A stretch of DNA of 64,000 nucleotides, from positions 183,636 through 247,635 of the forward strand of contig NZ_LKAS01000002.1 in assembly GCF_002075085.1 (NCBI RefSeq). Reading direction: 5' to 3'. The notes below the pieces were generated by a model. That model had not been told where the DNA came from, ran no database searches, and saw only the letters and a program-made list of their open reading frames with translations. The translations under genes were made by a program, and so were the position numbers. This stretch comes from a bacterium endosymbiont of Pedicinus badii (GTDB lineage: Bacteria > Pseudomonadota > Gammaproteobacteria > Enterobacterales > Enterobacteriaceae). Every line of letters begins with the position of its first letter. Positions within the stretch are counted from its first letter, which is position 1. Positions 17,878 through 29,170 of the stretch are shown one piece after another.

Positions 17878-17950
17878 TGCCCGGACTTGGAATCGAACCA
17901 AGGACACGGGGATCTTCAGTCCACTGCTCTACCAACTGAGCTATCCGGGC
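17878..17950 (-). tRNA. tRNA-Phe (GAA anticodon)
   Basis: The minus strand gives a 73-base tRNA very close to E. coli tRNA-Phe: acceptor GCCCGGA/TCCGGGC, D-arm with AGCTCAGTTGGTAGAGC, anticodon loop CTGAAGA, T-arm CTTGGTTCGATTCCAAG. Two departures from E. coli: base 28 is T facing C42, a mismatch in the anticodon stem, and base 37 is G, where E. coli has A (the residue MiaA modifies). CCA is not encoded. It ends 4 bases past the plsC stop on the other strand. Confidence 0.95.
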
Positions 17951-18021
17951 TAATTTCCTATGAAATTATATCTTTTTTGAAATTTTAGTCAATAAATTAA
18001 TTTTTAAAATTTTTATTATTT

Positions 18022-18378
18022 TTATATTTTTATATTTTTTAATGACCAATCGAAATATTTTTTTGATACCTTATCAATTTTTATAGATAAAATTTCTGGA
18101 ATTTGATAATTGTGTATTTTTTTTATTTCTTTTACTACTTTCTTTTCTAAAGAACTTATTGTTTTTATAACTAATACTATTTCTTTTACTTTTTGTATTT
18201 TTTTATTCCAATAAAAGTACGAATTAACTTTTAAAAATGCATTTATACAAAAAGAAATTTTTTTTTTCAACAGAGTTTCTGCTATTTTTTTTTCGTATTT
18301 TTTATCTGGTACTGTACAAATTATAGCAATAATTTTTTCTTTTCCTTTTATATTTTGCATAAATTTATAAATATTCAT
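18022..18378 (-). CDS. cutA: CutA1-family divalent cation tolerance protein
   Basis: CutA is a small trimeric protein with a ferredoxin-like fold, related to PII signalling proteins and associated with copper tolerance; the biochemical role is unclear even in E. coli. The 118 residues compare with 112. Family features: IIAIICTVPD near the N-terminus, YFYWNKKIQKVKEIVLVIKT (E. coli [20 protein letters not shown]), HNYQIPEILSI (HPYQTPELLVL) and the Trp near the end (YFDWSLKNI). It is placed just before groES, divergent from it, and in E. coli cutA lies a few genes from groES. Confidence 0.9.
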   Translation of the reverse strand: MNIYKFMQNIKGKEKIIAIICTVPDKKYEKKIAETLLKKKISFCINAFLKVNSYFYWNKKIQKVKEIVLVIKTISSLEKKVVKEIKKIHNYQIPEILSIKIDKVSKKYFDWSLKNIKI

Positions 18379-18432
18379 TTTATAATAGTAATTTTTTATT
18401 CTAGATGTTTTTTATTAAAAATAGAAAATTTG

Positions 18433-18481
18433 AAAAAAAAAAAAAAAAATACTCTTGAAGGTTTTTGTAATGCCCCCATTA
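18433..18481 (+). promoter_or_regulatory. Sigma-32-type heat-shock promoter of groESL with upstream A17 tract
   Basis: CTTGAAG (18454-18460) and CCCCATTA (18474-18481) with a 13-base spacer match the E. coli sigma-32 consensus (CTTGAAA, CCCCATNT). An uninterrupted run of 17 A (18433-18449) ends four bases before the -35 element and resembles an UP element. The GC-rich CCCCC stands out strongly in this AT background. The groES start is 77 bases downstream. Confidence 0.82.
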
Positions 18482-18537
18482 AATGCTTACGAAACTAAAT
18501 ATAAATAATATCTATTATGTTAATAAAATTAATATAG

Positions 18538-18852
<315 letters not shown>

Positions 18853-18877
18853 ACTTTTCCATAATCGTCTACAATAA

Positions 18878-20542
<1,665 letters not shown>

Positions 20543-20565
20543 CCTTCCACTAAAAATAAAAATTT

Positions 20566-20593
20566 AAAAACCCTCTTTCAAAAGAGGGTTTTT
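20566..20593. terminator. Bidirectional terminator between groEL and epmB
   Basis: AAAAACCCTCTTT (20566-20578) and AAAGAGGGTTTTT (20581-20593) are complementary. The GAGGG/CCCTC stem with A and T runs on both sides forms an intrinsic terminator in each direction. It lies between the converging groEL and epmB genes, and the epmB stop is inside its right arm. Confidence 0.88.
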
Positions 20594-21578
20594 AAAAATT
20601 TAGAAAAACTTTACTTAAATATCCAGGTAATTCTCTTACTAATCTAGGTAATAAATATCCAGAAATTTCTTGAGATAATTTTTTAATTATTTTTTTAGCT
20701 ATTTTTTCTTCCACTAAAAAGTGTTTTGTTCCTTCTACTAAATCTAACATATGTATGTAGTACGGAACTATTCCTATTTCAAATAATTTATAACTTAAAT
20801 TTTTTAAAATGCTTACTTCATCATTAATTCCTTTTAGTAAAACACTTTGATTGAATAATCTTACATTAGATTCTTTTAATTTTTTGATATACTTTATTAC
20901 TTTTTTATTAATTTCTTTAGGGTGATTAATGTGTGTTACAAAACAAATAATTAGTCTAGAAGAAGAAAAAATTTTACATAGTTCTTCTGTAATTCTTTCT
21001 GGAATAATAGTAGGAAATCTACTATGAACTCTCAAAATTTTAATTTGCGGAATATTTTCCAATAATTTTATAAAAATTCTAATTTTTTCGTCTTTTTCAA
21101 TTAAAGGATCTCCACCAGAAAAAATTACTTCATTGATATTTCTATTTTTTTGTATATATTCTATAATTAAATGAAAATTTTTTAGATTAATAGTATTATT
21201 TTTGTATGTAAAATTCTTTCTAAAGCAGTATCTACAATGTATTGCACATTCTTTATTTAAGATTAGTAAAATTCTATTTTTGTACTTATGAAGTAGTCCT
21301 GGTACGGAATTTTTTTTTCCTAATATTGGATCTTTTATAATATTTTTATAATTCCTTTTTTCTTTAATGTTTGGAATAAATTGTCTAAATATTGGATCTT
21401 GAAAATTTTTGTTTTTTATACCTTTTAGAAAGGATATAGGTATTTTTAAAGGAAAATTACTGTTTTTTAAAATTTTTTTAGATTGAAAATTCTTTTTAAA
21501 ATTTAAAACCTTATCTAATTTTTTTGAATTTGTAATTTGTCTATTCAGTTTTTTTAACCAAATATCTTTTTTACGCAT
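20592..21578 (-). CDS. epmB: EF-P lysine 2,3-aminomutase EpmB (YjeK)
   Basis: EpmB is a radical SAM, PLP-dependent enzyme that converts (S)-alpha-lysine to (R)-beta-lysine for loading onto EF-P by EpmA. The 328 residues carry the CAIHCRYCFRK cluster motif (Cys111, Cys115, Cys118; CxxxCxxC), EVIFSGGDPLI (SAM-binding GGDP) and RLFNQSVLLKGIND typical of lysine aminomutases. The Lys near the C-terminus (about 323) sits where PLP attachment is expected. It is divergent from efp with 11 bases between their starts, an arrangement close to that in E. coli. The complete efp-epmA-epmB set is in the window. Confidence 0.95.
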   Translation of the reverse strand: MRKKDIWLKKLNRQITNSKKLDKVLNFKKNFQSKKILKNSNFPLKIPISFLKGIKNKNFQDPIFRQFIPNIKEKRNYKNIIKDPILGKKNSVPGLLHKYKNRILLILNKECAIHCRYCFRKNFTYKNNTINLKNFHLIIEYIQKNRNINEVIFSGGDPLIEKDEKIRIFIKLLENIPQIKILRVHSRFPTIIPERITEELCKIFSSSRLIICFVTHINHPKEINKKVIKYIKKLKESNVRLFNQSVLLKGINDEVSILKNLSYKLFEIGIVPYYIHMLDLVEGTKHFLVEEKIAKKIIKKLSQEISGYLLPRLVRELPGYLSKVFLNF

Positions 21579-21589
21579 TTTAAAAATTT

Positions 21590-22165
21590 ATGAAAATTTA
21601 TCGTATTAACGAATTTTATAATGGATTAAAAATAATTCAAAATGGAGAACCTTGTACAATTATTAAAAATGAATTTGTAAAACCAGGAAAAGGACAAGCA
21701 TTTAACAGAGTAAAATTCAAAAGTCTTATTTCAAAAAAAATTTTTGAAAAAATTTTTAAAACTAACGATTTTGTCAATGCAGCAAATGTAATAGAAAAAA
21801 AATTATCGTATTTATATCATGATAGAGAACTTTGGTATTTTATGGATCCAAAATCTTTTGAACAATACGAAATAGAAAAAAAAGTCATAGGTAGTAAGAA
21901 ATACTGGCTAATTATTCAAAAAAAATACAAAATAGTTTTTTGGGAAGAAAAGGCAATATCTATTACTATTCCACATTTTTTATTTTTTAAAATAATTTCT
22001 GTAAATTCCTCCATTAAAGGAAATACGACAAATTCTACTAGTTGGAAACTAGCAAGTTTATCTAATGGAATCGATATAAAAGTGCCTATATTTATACAAG
22101 TGAATGATATAGTAAAAGTAGATACAAAAAAATGCGAGTACATATCTAGGATAAATAAAAAATGA
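21590..22165 (+). CDS. efp: Translation elongation factor P
   Basis: EF-P relieves ribosomes stalled at polyproline. The 191 residues compare with 188. The modification site is conserved: EFVKPGKGQAFNRVK with Lys34, the same residue number as in E. coli. The three beta-barrel domains follow, ending VDTKKCEYISRINKK. The gene overlaps epmA by four bases (ATGA), so factor and modifying enzyme are likely made together. In E. coli these two genes are not adjacent, so the overlap formed after gene loss. epmC (hydroxylase) is not seen here. Confidence 0.97.
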   Translation: MKIYRINEFYNGLKIIQNGEPCTIIKNEFVKPGKGQAFNRVKFKSLISKKIFEKIFKTNDFVNAANVIEKKLSYLYHDRELWYFMDPKSFEQYEIEKKVIGSKKYWLIIQKKYKIVFWEEKAISITIPHFLFFKIISVNSSIKGNTTNSTSWKLASLSNGIDIKVPIFIQVNDIVKVDTKKCEYISRINKK

Positions 22166-23130
22166 AAAATAAATCATGGAATTCAAGTGTAGATTTAAAA
22201 ACATTAAAAAAAAGATCATTTATTATACAAAAAATAAGAAAATTTTTTTTTGAAAGAAAAGTTTTAGAAGTAGAAACTCCAATACTAGCAGAAAATTGCT
22301 CTATGGATCGAAATATAATACACTTTAGAACCAATTTATTGAATTTATATGGAAAAAAAAAAACAATGTATTTGATGAGTAGTCCGGAATTCCATATGAA
22401 GAGAATCATAGCACAAATAAAAGTATCAATTTTTCAGATCTGTAAAAGTTTTAGAAATCAAGAAATAGGAAAAATACATAACCCAGAATTTACTATGTTA
22501 GAATGGTACAGAGTAGGATATACTATTTTCGATCTTATGAAAGAAATAAAGGATTTATTAAAAATATTTTTTTCTTTTTTTAAAGAAAAAAAAATTTCCT
22601 ACAGAAGTGTTTTTTTAAAGTACTTTCAAATTGATCCATTTTTAGTAAAAAAAAAAAAATTAGTACGTATAATTAAAAAATACAACTTATTTCATAAGAT
22701 ACATGAACTCAATAAAAATTCTCTTTTAGAAATAATTTTTTCATTTCTTATAGTCCCTAAAATTTCTAAAGATTGTTTTACTTTTATTTACCATTTTCCT
22801 AGTTATATTTTTAGTTTAGCAAAAAATAATGAAAAAAATAAAAATATTTCAGAAAGATTTGAGTTGTATTTTCGAGGTATAGAATTAGCAAATGGATTTT
22901 TTGAATTACAAGATTATAAAGAACAATATTATAGATTTCTACAAGAAAATCAAAATAGAAAAAAAGAAAAATTAAAAATAATAAAGATAGATAAAAAATT
23001 TTTAAGATCTTTAAAATTTGGAATTCCTTCTTGTTCTGGAGTAGCTTTAGGATTAGACAGGTTGATTATGATCATTTTAAAAAAAAAAAATATTAAGAAG
23101 GTTATTTCTTTTTGTATAGATAAAGCTTAG
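22162..23130 (+). CDS. epmA: EF-P beta-lysine ligase EpmA (PoxA/GenX)
   Basis: EpmA is a paralogue of the lysyl-tRNA synthetase catalytic domain that attaches beta-lysine to Lys34 of EF-P. The 322 residues compare with 325. Class II motifs are present: VLEVETPILAENCSMD (motif 1), SFRNQEIGKIHNPEFTMLEWYR (motif 2) and SGVALGLDRLIMI (motif 3). There is no N-terminal anticodon-binding OB domain, separating it from LysS. It starts in a 4-base overlap with efp and ends in a 4-base overlap with the converging psd. The middle (about 130-200) is strongly drifted. Confidence 0.95.
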   Translation: MKNKSWNSSVDLKTLKKRSFIIQKIRKFFFERKVLEVETPILAENCSMDRNIIHFRTNLLNLYGKKKTMYLMSSPEFHMKRIIAQIKVSIFQICKSFRNQEIGKIHNPEFTMLEWYRVGYTIFDLMKEIKDLLKIFFSFFKEKKISYRSVFLKYFQIDPFLVKKKKLVRIIKKYNLFHKIHELNKNSLLEIIFSFLIVPKISKDCFTFIYHFPSYIFSLAKNNEKNKNISERFELYFRGIELANGFFELQDYKEQYYRFLQENQNRKKEKLKIIKIDKKFLRSLKFGIPSCSGVALGLDRLIMIILKKKNIKKVISFCIDKA

Positions 23131-23972
23131 GAATTTTTAAAAGTTGCTATTTTTTCTCCCATTTTTATATATTTATTGCAAATAATCGACTTTTCAAATG
23201 CTATTCTTTTAGAAAATAAGCTAATCACAGTAGATCCAAATTCAAATTTAGCGATTTCTTGTCCTTTTTTTAAAAAATTTTTTTTATTTTTTTTACAAAT
23301 ACTATATTTTTTCTTAAAAAATTCTTTTTTATTCCATATAGTTTTTATACCTCCAACAATTATAGCTCCTACCAAAATTTTTATAAAAATTCCAAATTCG
23401 CACTGAAAAACGCATATAACTTTTTCATTTTTTATAAGTACTTTAGGAAAAATTTTTATAATTTTTGGATTTACTGAAAAAAATTCTCCTGGACTATACA
23501 CAATATTTTTCAAAAATCCAGAATAGCACATATGTACTCTATGATAATTTTTTGGAGAGAGATAACTAATTGTATAACTTCCTTTGCTAAATTGTTGTAC
23601 AAGATTTTTATCGAAATTTAGAATTTTTCTTAAATCTATATACTTATTTTTTACAAAAAAAATTTTTTTTTTCTTAAGAAATCCATATTCAGTAATTATT
23701 CCATCTACTGGAGATACTATAGAAAACTTCTCTTTATTAATTGGTCTACTCTCTTTTTTAATTTTTCTAGTAAAAAATTCTGCAAATGTTAAATAAGATT
23801 TTATATTTCTTTTTCTTAGTTCTAACAATTCAATACTATAAAATTTTATAAACATTTTTATCATAAAGGTTGTTACTCTACCTAATTTTTGATTAAGCAC
23901 AAAAGAAAAAATTTTTGTTATCAATTTTTTTGGAAGTATTTTTTGCAAAAAAAATAAAAATATATTTTTCAT
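23127..23972 (-). CDS. psd: Phosphatidylserine decarboxylase proenzyme
   Basis: Psd makes phosphatidylethanolamine at the inner membrane and matures by self-cleavage to a pyruvoyl enzyme. The 281 residues compare with 322 in E. coli, with losses at the N- and C-termini. The cleavage motif reads FGST (about 245-248, Ser247) instead of the usual LGST; the Gly-Ser pair is kept. VSPVDGIITEYG and SPKNYHRVHMCYSG (catalytic His region) are intact. asd and pssA are not in the window. The change Leu to Phe is conservative and probably tolerated. Confidence 0.93.
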   Translation of the reverse strand: MKNIFLFFLQKILPKKLITKIFSFVLNQKLGRVTTFMIKMFIKFYSIELLELRKRNIKSYLTFAEFFTRKIKKESRPINKEKFSIVSPVDGIITEYGFLKKKKIFFVKNKYIDLRKILNFDKNLVQQFSKGSYTISYLSPKNYHRVHMCYSGFLKNIVYSPGEFFSVNPKIIKIFPKVLIKNEKVICVFQCEFGIFIKILVGAIIVGGIKTIWNKKEFFKKKYSICKKNKKNFLKKGQEIAKFEFGSTVISLFSKRIAFEKSIICNKYIKMGEKIATFKNS

Positions 23973-24065
23973 ATTTATAAAAAGTTTGAATTTTTTTACT
24001 AAAAAATCTAAAGTATTAAATTATATATAATATTTTTATAAAAATTCAAATTTTGGAATATATTT

Positions 24066-24626
24066 ATGCTAGAAAAAAAAAAAAATTTAGTTTGGATAGA
24101 TTTAGAAATGACGGGATTAGACCCTAAAAAAGATAAAATAATTGAAATAGCTAGTTTGGTTACGAATTCTAATTTAGAAATCCTGGAAGAAGGACCTTCT
24201 ATAGTAATTTTTCAAAGTGATAGTCAATTATCTAAAATGAATGAATGGAATAAACATATCCATTCTATAAATGGATTGATTCAAGAAGTGAAACATAGTA
24301 AAATCGAAGAGGAAGAAGCAGAAAAAATGACCATAGATTTTTTAAAAAAATGGACTATTTACAAAAAATCTCCAATTTGTGGAAGTAGTATATGGAAAGA
24401 TAGACATTTTTTATTTAATTATATGCCAAATCTAGAATCTTATTTACATTATAGATGTATAGATGTTAGCACGATTCGAGAACTATCTAGTAGATGGAAT
24501 AAAAATTTAATTTTTCAAAGAAAAAAACAAGAAAAACAGCATAGAGCAATGAATGATATTCGTAATTCAATAAAAGAATTAATTTTTTATAGAAAAAATT
24601 TTTTTTTACTAAAAAATAGTATATAA
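24066..24626 (+). CDS. orn: Oligoribonuclease
   Basis: Orn degrades RNA dinucleotides to mononucleotides, the last step of RNA decay, and is essential in E. coli. The 186 residues compare with 181. DEDDh exonuclease motifs: LVWIDLEMTGLDPKKDKIIEIA (Exo I), CGSSIWKDRHFLFNYMP (Exo II) and HRAMNDIRNSIKELIFYR (Exo III with His and Asp). It lies immediately upstream of tRNA-Gly, as in E. coli where glycine tRNAs follow orn. With pnp it forms the visible part of the RNA-decay system. Confidence 0.97.
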   Translation: MLEKKKNLVWIDLEMTGLDPKKDKIIEIASLVTNSNLEILEEGPSIVIFQSDSQLSKMNEWNKHIHSINGLIQEVKHSKIEEEEAEKMTIDFLKKWTIYKKSPICGSSIWKDRHFLFNYMPNLESYLHYRCIDVSTIRELSSRWNKNLIFQRKKQEKQHRAMNDIRNSIKELIFYRKNFFLLKNSI

Positions 24627-24641
24627 ATTTTTTAATATGAT

Positions 24642-24714
24642 GCGGGAATAGCTCAATTGGTAGAGTACAACCTTGCCAAGGTTGAGGTTGCGAGTTCGAT
24701 TCTCGTTTCCCGCT
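24642..24714 (+). tRNA. tRNA-Gly (GCC anticodon)
   Basis: The 73 bases fold into a standard tRNA and match E. coli tRNA-Gly: acceptor GCGGGAA/TTCCCGC, anticodon stem-loop CAACCTTGCCAAGGTTG, T-arm GCGAGTTCGATTCTCGT. The discriminator is T and CCA is not encoded. E. coli has three copies in tandem here; only one remains. Confidence 0.96.
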
Positions 24715-24761
24715 AGTATTTTAGATACATAAAATTTTTAAAATTTACAAAAATATTTAAA

Positions 24762-25702
24762 ATGCTTAAAACAAAAAAAGATAAAAAAAAATTATTTTTT
24801 TATTTGGACCTACAGCTTCTGGAAAAAGTGATCTTGCGATAAAAATTGCTAAAACTCTTTCTACACAAATAATTAGTGTAGATTCTTCGTTAGTGTACAG
24901 AGAAATGGATATTGGTACAAATAAACCAAACAAAAAAATACTAAAAAAAATTCCTCACCATCTAATTAATATAATCAATCCAACAGAATCGTTCTCTGTA
25001 GCTAAATTTTGCAAAGAAATTTATAAAAAACTACCTTATTTTTTTAAAAAAAAGAAAATACCTATACTAGTTGGAGGAAGCATGTTTTACTTTAACAGGT
25101 TGTTGTTGGGACTTTCTCCAAATTTACCAAAAAGTAATGAAAAAATTAGGAATTTGTTAAGTAAAATTGATACAAACATTTTATATAAAGTACTGAAAAA
25201 AATAGATTTTTGTACTTTTAGTAAGATTCATAGAAACGATAAAAAAAGAATTATAAGAGCTATTGAAGTATATTTGCTATCAGGTAGAAAAATTTCTTCT
25301 TTTAAAAAAGAAAAAATAAAAAAAATATCTCATTCAATAATGCAATTTGGTATTGTTCCTAAAAAAAAGTATTTGTACCAAGCAATAGAAACAAGATTTT
25401 ATAAAATGATAGATATGGGGTTAGAAAGAGAAGTAATAAATTTGATTGAAAAATATAAACTAAATAAGAGTTCTAATTCTATGAAAATTATTGGATATAG
25501 ACAAATGTTATCATATATTTCAAAAAAAATTCGATACGAAGAAATGTGCAAAAACACTATTTTTGCAAATAAAAATTTAATCAAAAAACAAATGACATGG
25601 CTCAAAAAATGGAAAAATGTTTTTTGGATAAAAGAAAAAGATACTCATTTACAATTTGAAATTTTTATGAAAATATATAAAAAATTACTTTTTTCTAAAT
25701 AG
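24762..25702 (+). CDS. miaA: tRNA dimethylallyltransferase MiaA, frameshifted at A9
   Basis: MiaA isopentenylates A37 of tRNAs reading UNN codons. The ATG at 24762 opens a short frame; after an A9 run (24783-24791) the conserved sequence is in another frame. Adding one A gives KKKIIFLFGPTASGKSDLAIK, matching the family P-loop, then ISVDSSLVYREMDIGTNKPN, LVGGSMFYFNRLLLGLSP and IGYRQMLSYI. The joined protein is about 313 residues (E. coli 316). If translation began at the next in-frame ATG (24899) the P-loop would be lost and the enzyme inactive. hfq and hflX, which follow in E. coli, are missing. hflK comes 42 bases later. Confidence 0.9.
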
Positions 25703-25744
25703 TATTAAAATTTTTTGATTTCTAATCAGGAGAATTTTTCTTAA

Positions 25745-26794
25745 ATGAATAAAATAAAAAAGAATAAATATAATTTTTTAGAAAAATACAAATTTAGTAG
25801 AATAAATAAAATGCTCAAAGAGGAGCTTCCAGATTTAGAAAAAGTATTTTTAGATTTTTTAAAAAAATTTTTTTCTTTTAAAGAAAATAATAAAAATCTA
25901 AAAAAAGGAAAAAAAAGTTCTTATATTTTGTATTTTTTTTTTCTTATGTCTTTATTTATATGGTTTGGCAGTGGTTTTTATACAATTAAAGAAGCAGAAA
26001 GAGGAGTTGTACTACGATTAGGAAAATTTCATCATATAGTGCAACCAGGATTAAATTGGAAGCCAAATTTTATAGATTCAGTAATAACAGTAAACGTAGA
26101 ATCTGTAAAAGAACTAGCTGCTTCAGGAATTATGCTAACTTCTGATGAAAATGTCGTAAAAGTAGAAATGAATGTACAGTATAAAGTTACTGATCCAAAA
26201 AAATATTTGTTTAATGTAAATGATCCTGATGAAAGTTTACGACAAGCTACAGATAGTGCTTTGAGAGGAGTGATAGGAAAATATACTATGGATAAAATAC
26301 TTACAGAAGGAAGAACTGTTGTAAGAAATGATACGCATCATGTTATAGAAGAAACTATAGAACCTTATAATATGGGCATAATGCTTTTAGATGTAAATTT
26401 TCAAACAGCTCGTCCTCCTGAAGAAGTAAAAGCTGCTTTTGACGATGCTATAGCAGCAAGAGAAAATGAACAACAGTACATTAGAGAAGCAGAAGCTTAT
26501 GCAAATGAAGTAAAACCAATAGCGAAAGGTAAAGCACAAAGAATTTTAGAAGAGGGAAAAGCATATAAGGTAAAAACAATTTTAGAAGCTAAAGGAGAAA
26601 TTGAAAGATTTACTAAAGTTCTTCCAATTTATAGACTATCTCCAAAAATTACAAAAAAACGTCTTTATATAGATACTATGGAACAAATATTAAAAGAAAA
26701 CAACAAAATATTATTGAGTAAAAGCAACAAAAACAATATTTTTCTATTTCCTATAGAAAAAAATACTGTATTTAAAAAATTAGAAAATAAGTAA
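25745..26794 (+). CDS. hflK: HflK, subunit of the FtsH-regulating membrane complex
   Basis: HflK and HflC form a large membrane cage around FtsH and modulate its proteolysis. The 349 residues compare with 419. One membrane helix (about 58-76, SLFIWFGSGFYTI) is followed by the SPFH/band 7 domain: IKEAERGVVLRLGKF, PGLNWKPNF, MLTSDENVVKVEMNVQYKV. The Gly-rich N-terminal region of E. coli HflK is replaced by a Lys-rich one, and the C-terminal tail is shortened. The sequence has a good Shine-Dalgarno (AGGAG). hflC follows by 50 bases, and ftsH is elsewhere in the window, so the complex is complete. Confidence 0.94.
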   Translation: MNKIKKNKYNFLEKYKFSRINKMLKEELPDLEKVFLDFLKKFFSFKENNKNLKKGKKSSYILYFFFLMSLFIWFGSGFYTIKEAERGVVLRLGKFHHIVQPGLNWKPNFIDSVITVNVESVKELAASGIMLTSDENVVKVEMNVQYKVTDPKKYLFNVNDPDESLRQATDSALRGVIGKYTMDKILTEGRTVVRNDTHHVIEETIEPYNMGIMLLDVNFQTARPPEEVKAAFDDAIAARENEQQYIREAEAYANEVKPIAKGKAQRILEEGKAYKVKTILEAKGEIERFTKVLPIYRLSPKITKKRLYIDTMEQILKENNKILLSKSNKNNIFLFPIEKNTVFKKLENK

Positions 26795-26844
26795 AAAATA
26801 GAAAAATTTCAAAGAATTAAAATTTAAAATGGAAATTTATAAAA

Positions 26845-27783
26845 ATGAAAAAATATTTTTTGTCTGTATTTCTTTTTAGTATTATTTTTTTGTATGCTTC
26901 AGTATTTATTATTCCAGAAGGACAAAGAGGAATTTTGTTAAGATTTGATAAAGTTTTAAGAGATCAAAATTCTAATGCTATTATATACTTTCCTGGAGTG
27001 CATACAAAAATTCCATTTATAGAAAAAATTAAAAAACTTGACGCAAGAATACAAACTATGGAAAATCAAGCAGATAGATTTGTAACTATGGAAAAAAAAG
27101 ATCTTATTGTAGATTCCTATATAAAATGGAAGATTAGTGATTTTAGCAGATACTATTTAGCTACTGGAGGAGGTGATATATCTAGGGCAGAAGTATTAAT
27201 AAAAAGAAAATTTTCAGATAGATTACGATCTGAACTTGGAAAACTTGATGTTCGAGATATTGTAACAGATTCTAGAAATCAATTAATGACAGATGTAAAA
27301 AATTCTTTAAATTTTGGATCAAATGAAGATACTGATCAAAAAACAGATTTTAAAAACAAAAATACTTATACGAATAGTATAGGTTCTTTAGGAATTCATA
27401 TAGTAGATGTTAGAATAAAACAAATAAACTTACCTATAGAAGTTTCTGATGCAATTTATCAAAGAATGCGTGCAGAAAGAGAAGCGGTGGCAAGAAGACA
27501 TAGATCACAAGGACAAGAAGAAGCAGAAAAATTGCGAGCTACAGCAGATTATGAAGTTACTAAAATTCTATCGGAAGCTAAAAGTAGATCTCTTATTATA
27601 AAAGGAGAAGCTGATGCAGAAGCATATAAATTGTACTCTGAAGCATTTAGTAAAGATCCAGAATTCTATAATTTTTTAAGATTGCTTAGATCGTACAAAA
27701 ATATTTTTCAAGATGAAAAAAAGAATCTTATTTTTTTAGATTCAGAAAACGAGTTTTTAAAATTTATGAAACCAATTGAGTAA
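26845..27783 (+). CDS. hflC: HflC, subunit of the FtsH-regulating membrane complex
   Basis: This is the partner of HflK. The 312 residues compare with 334. The N-terminal membrane helix (about 4-22) is followed by the band 7 domain: FIIPEGQRGILLRFDKVLRD, YFPGVHTKIPFIEKIKKLDARIQTM and EKKDLIVDSYIKWKI. The coiled region with RMRAEREAVARRHRSQGQEEAEKLRA is well conserved. It is followed 9 bases later by purA, whereas E. coli has a small gene (yjeT) between. No sign of decay. Confidence 0.95.
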   Translation: MKKYFLSVFLFSIIFLYASVFIIPEGQRGILLRFDKVLRDQNSNAIIYFPGVHTKIPFIEKIKKLDARIQTMENQADRFVTMEKKDLIVDSYIKWKISDFSRYYLATGGGDISRAEVLIKRKFSDRLRSELGKLDVRDIVTDSRNQLMTDVKNSLNFGSNEDTDQKTDFKNKNTYTNSIGSLGIHIVDVRIKQINLPIEVSDAIYQRMRAEREAVARRHRSQGQEEAEKLRATADYEVTKILSEAKSRSLIIKGEADAEAYKLYSEAFSKDPEFYNFLRLLRSYKNIFQDEKKNLIFLDSENEFLKFMKPIE

Positions 27784-29094
<1,311 letters not shown>

Positions 29095-29170
29095 ATTTTT
29101 CTTATTTTTTTAATGTAAATTTTTAAAAAATAAAAATTTTTTCTTTACTACTGAGCTTATTCTAAACAGA

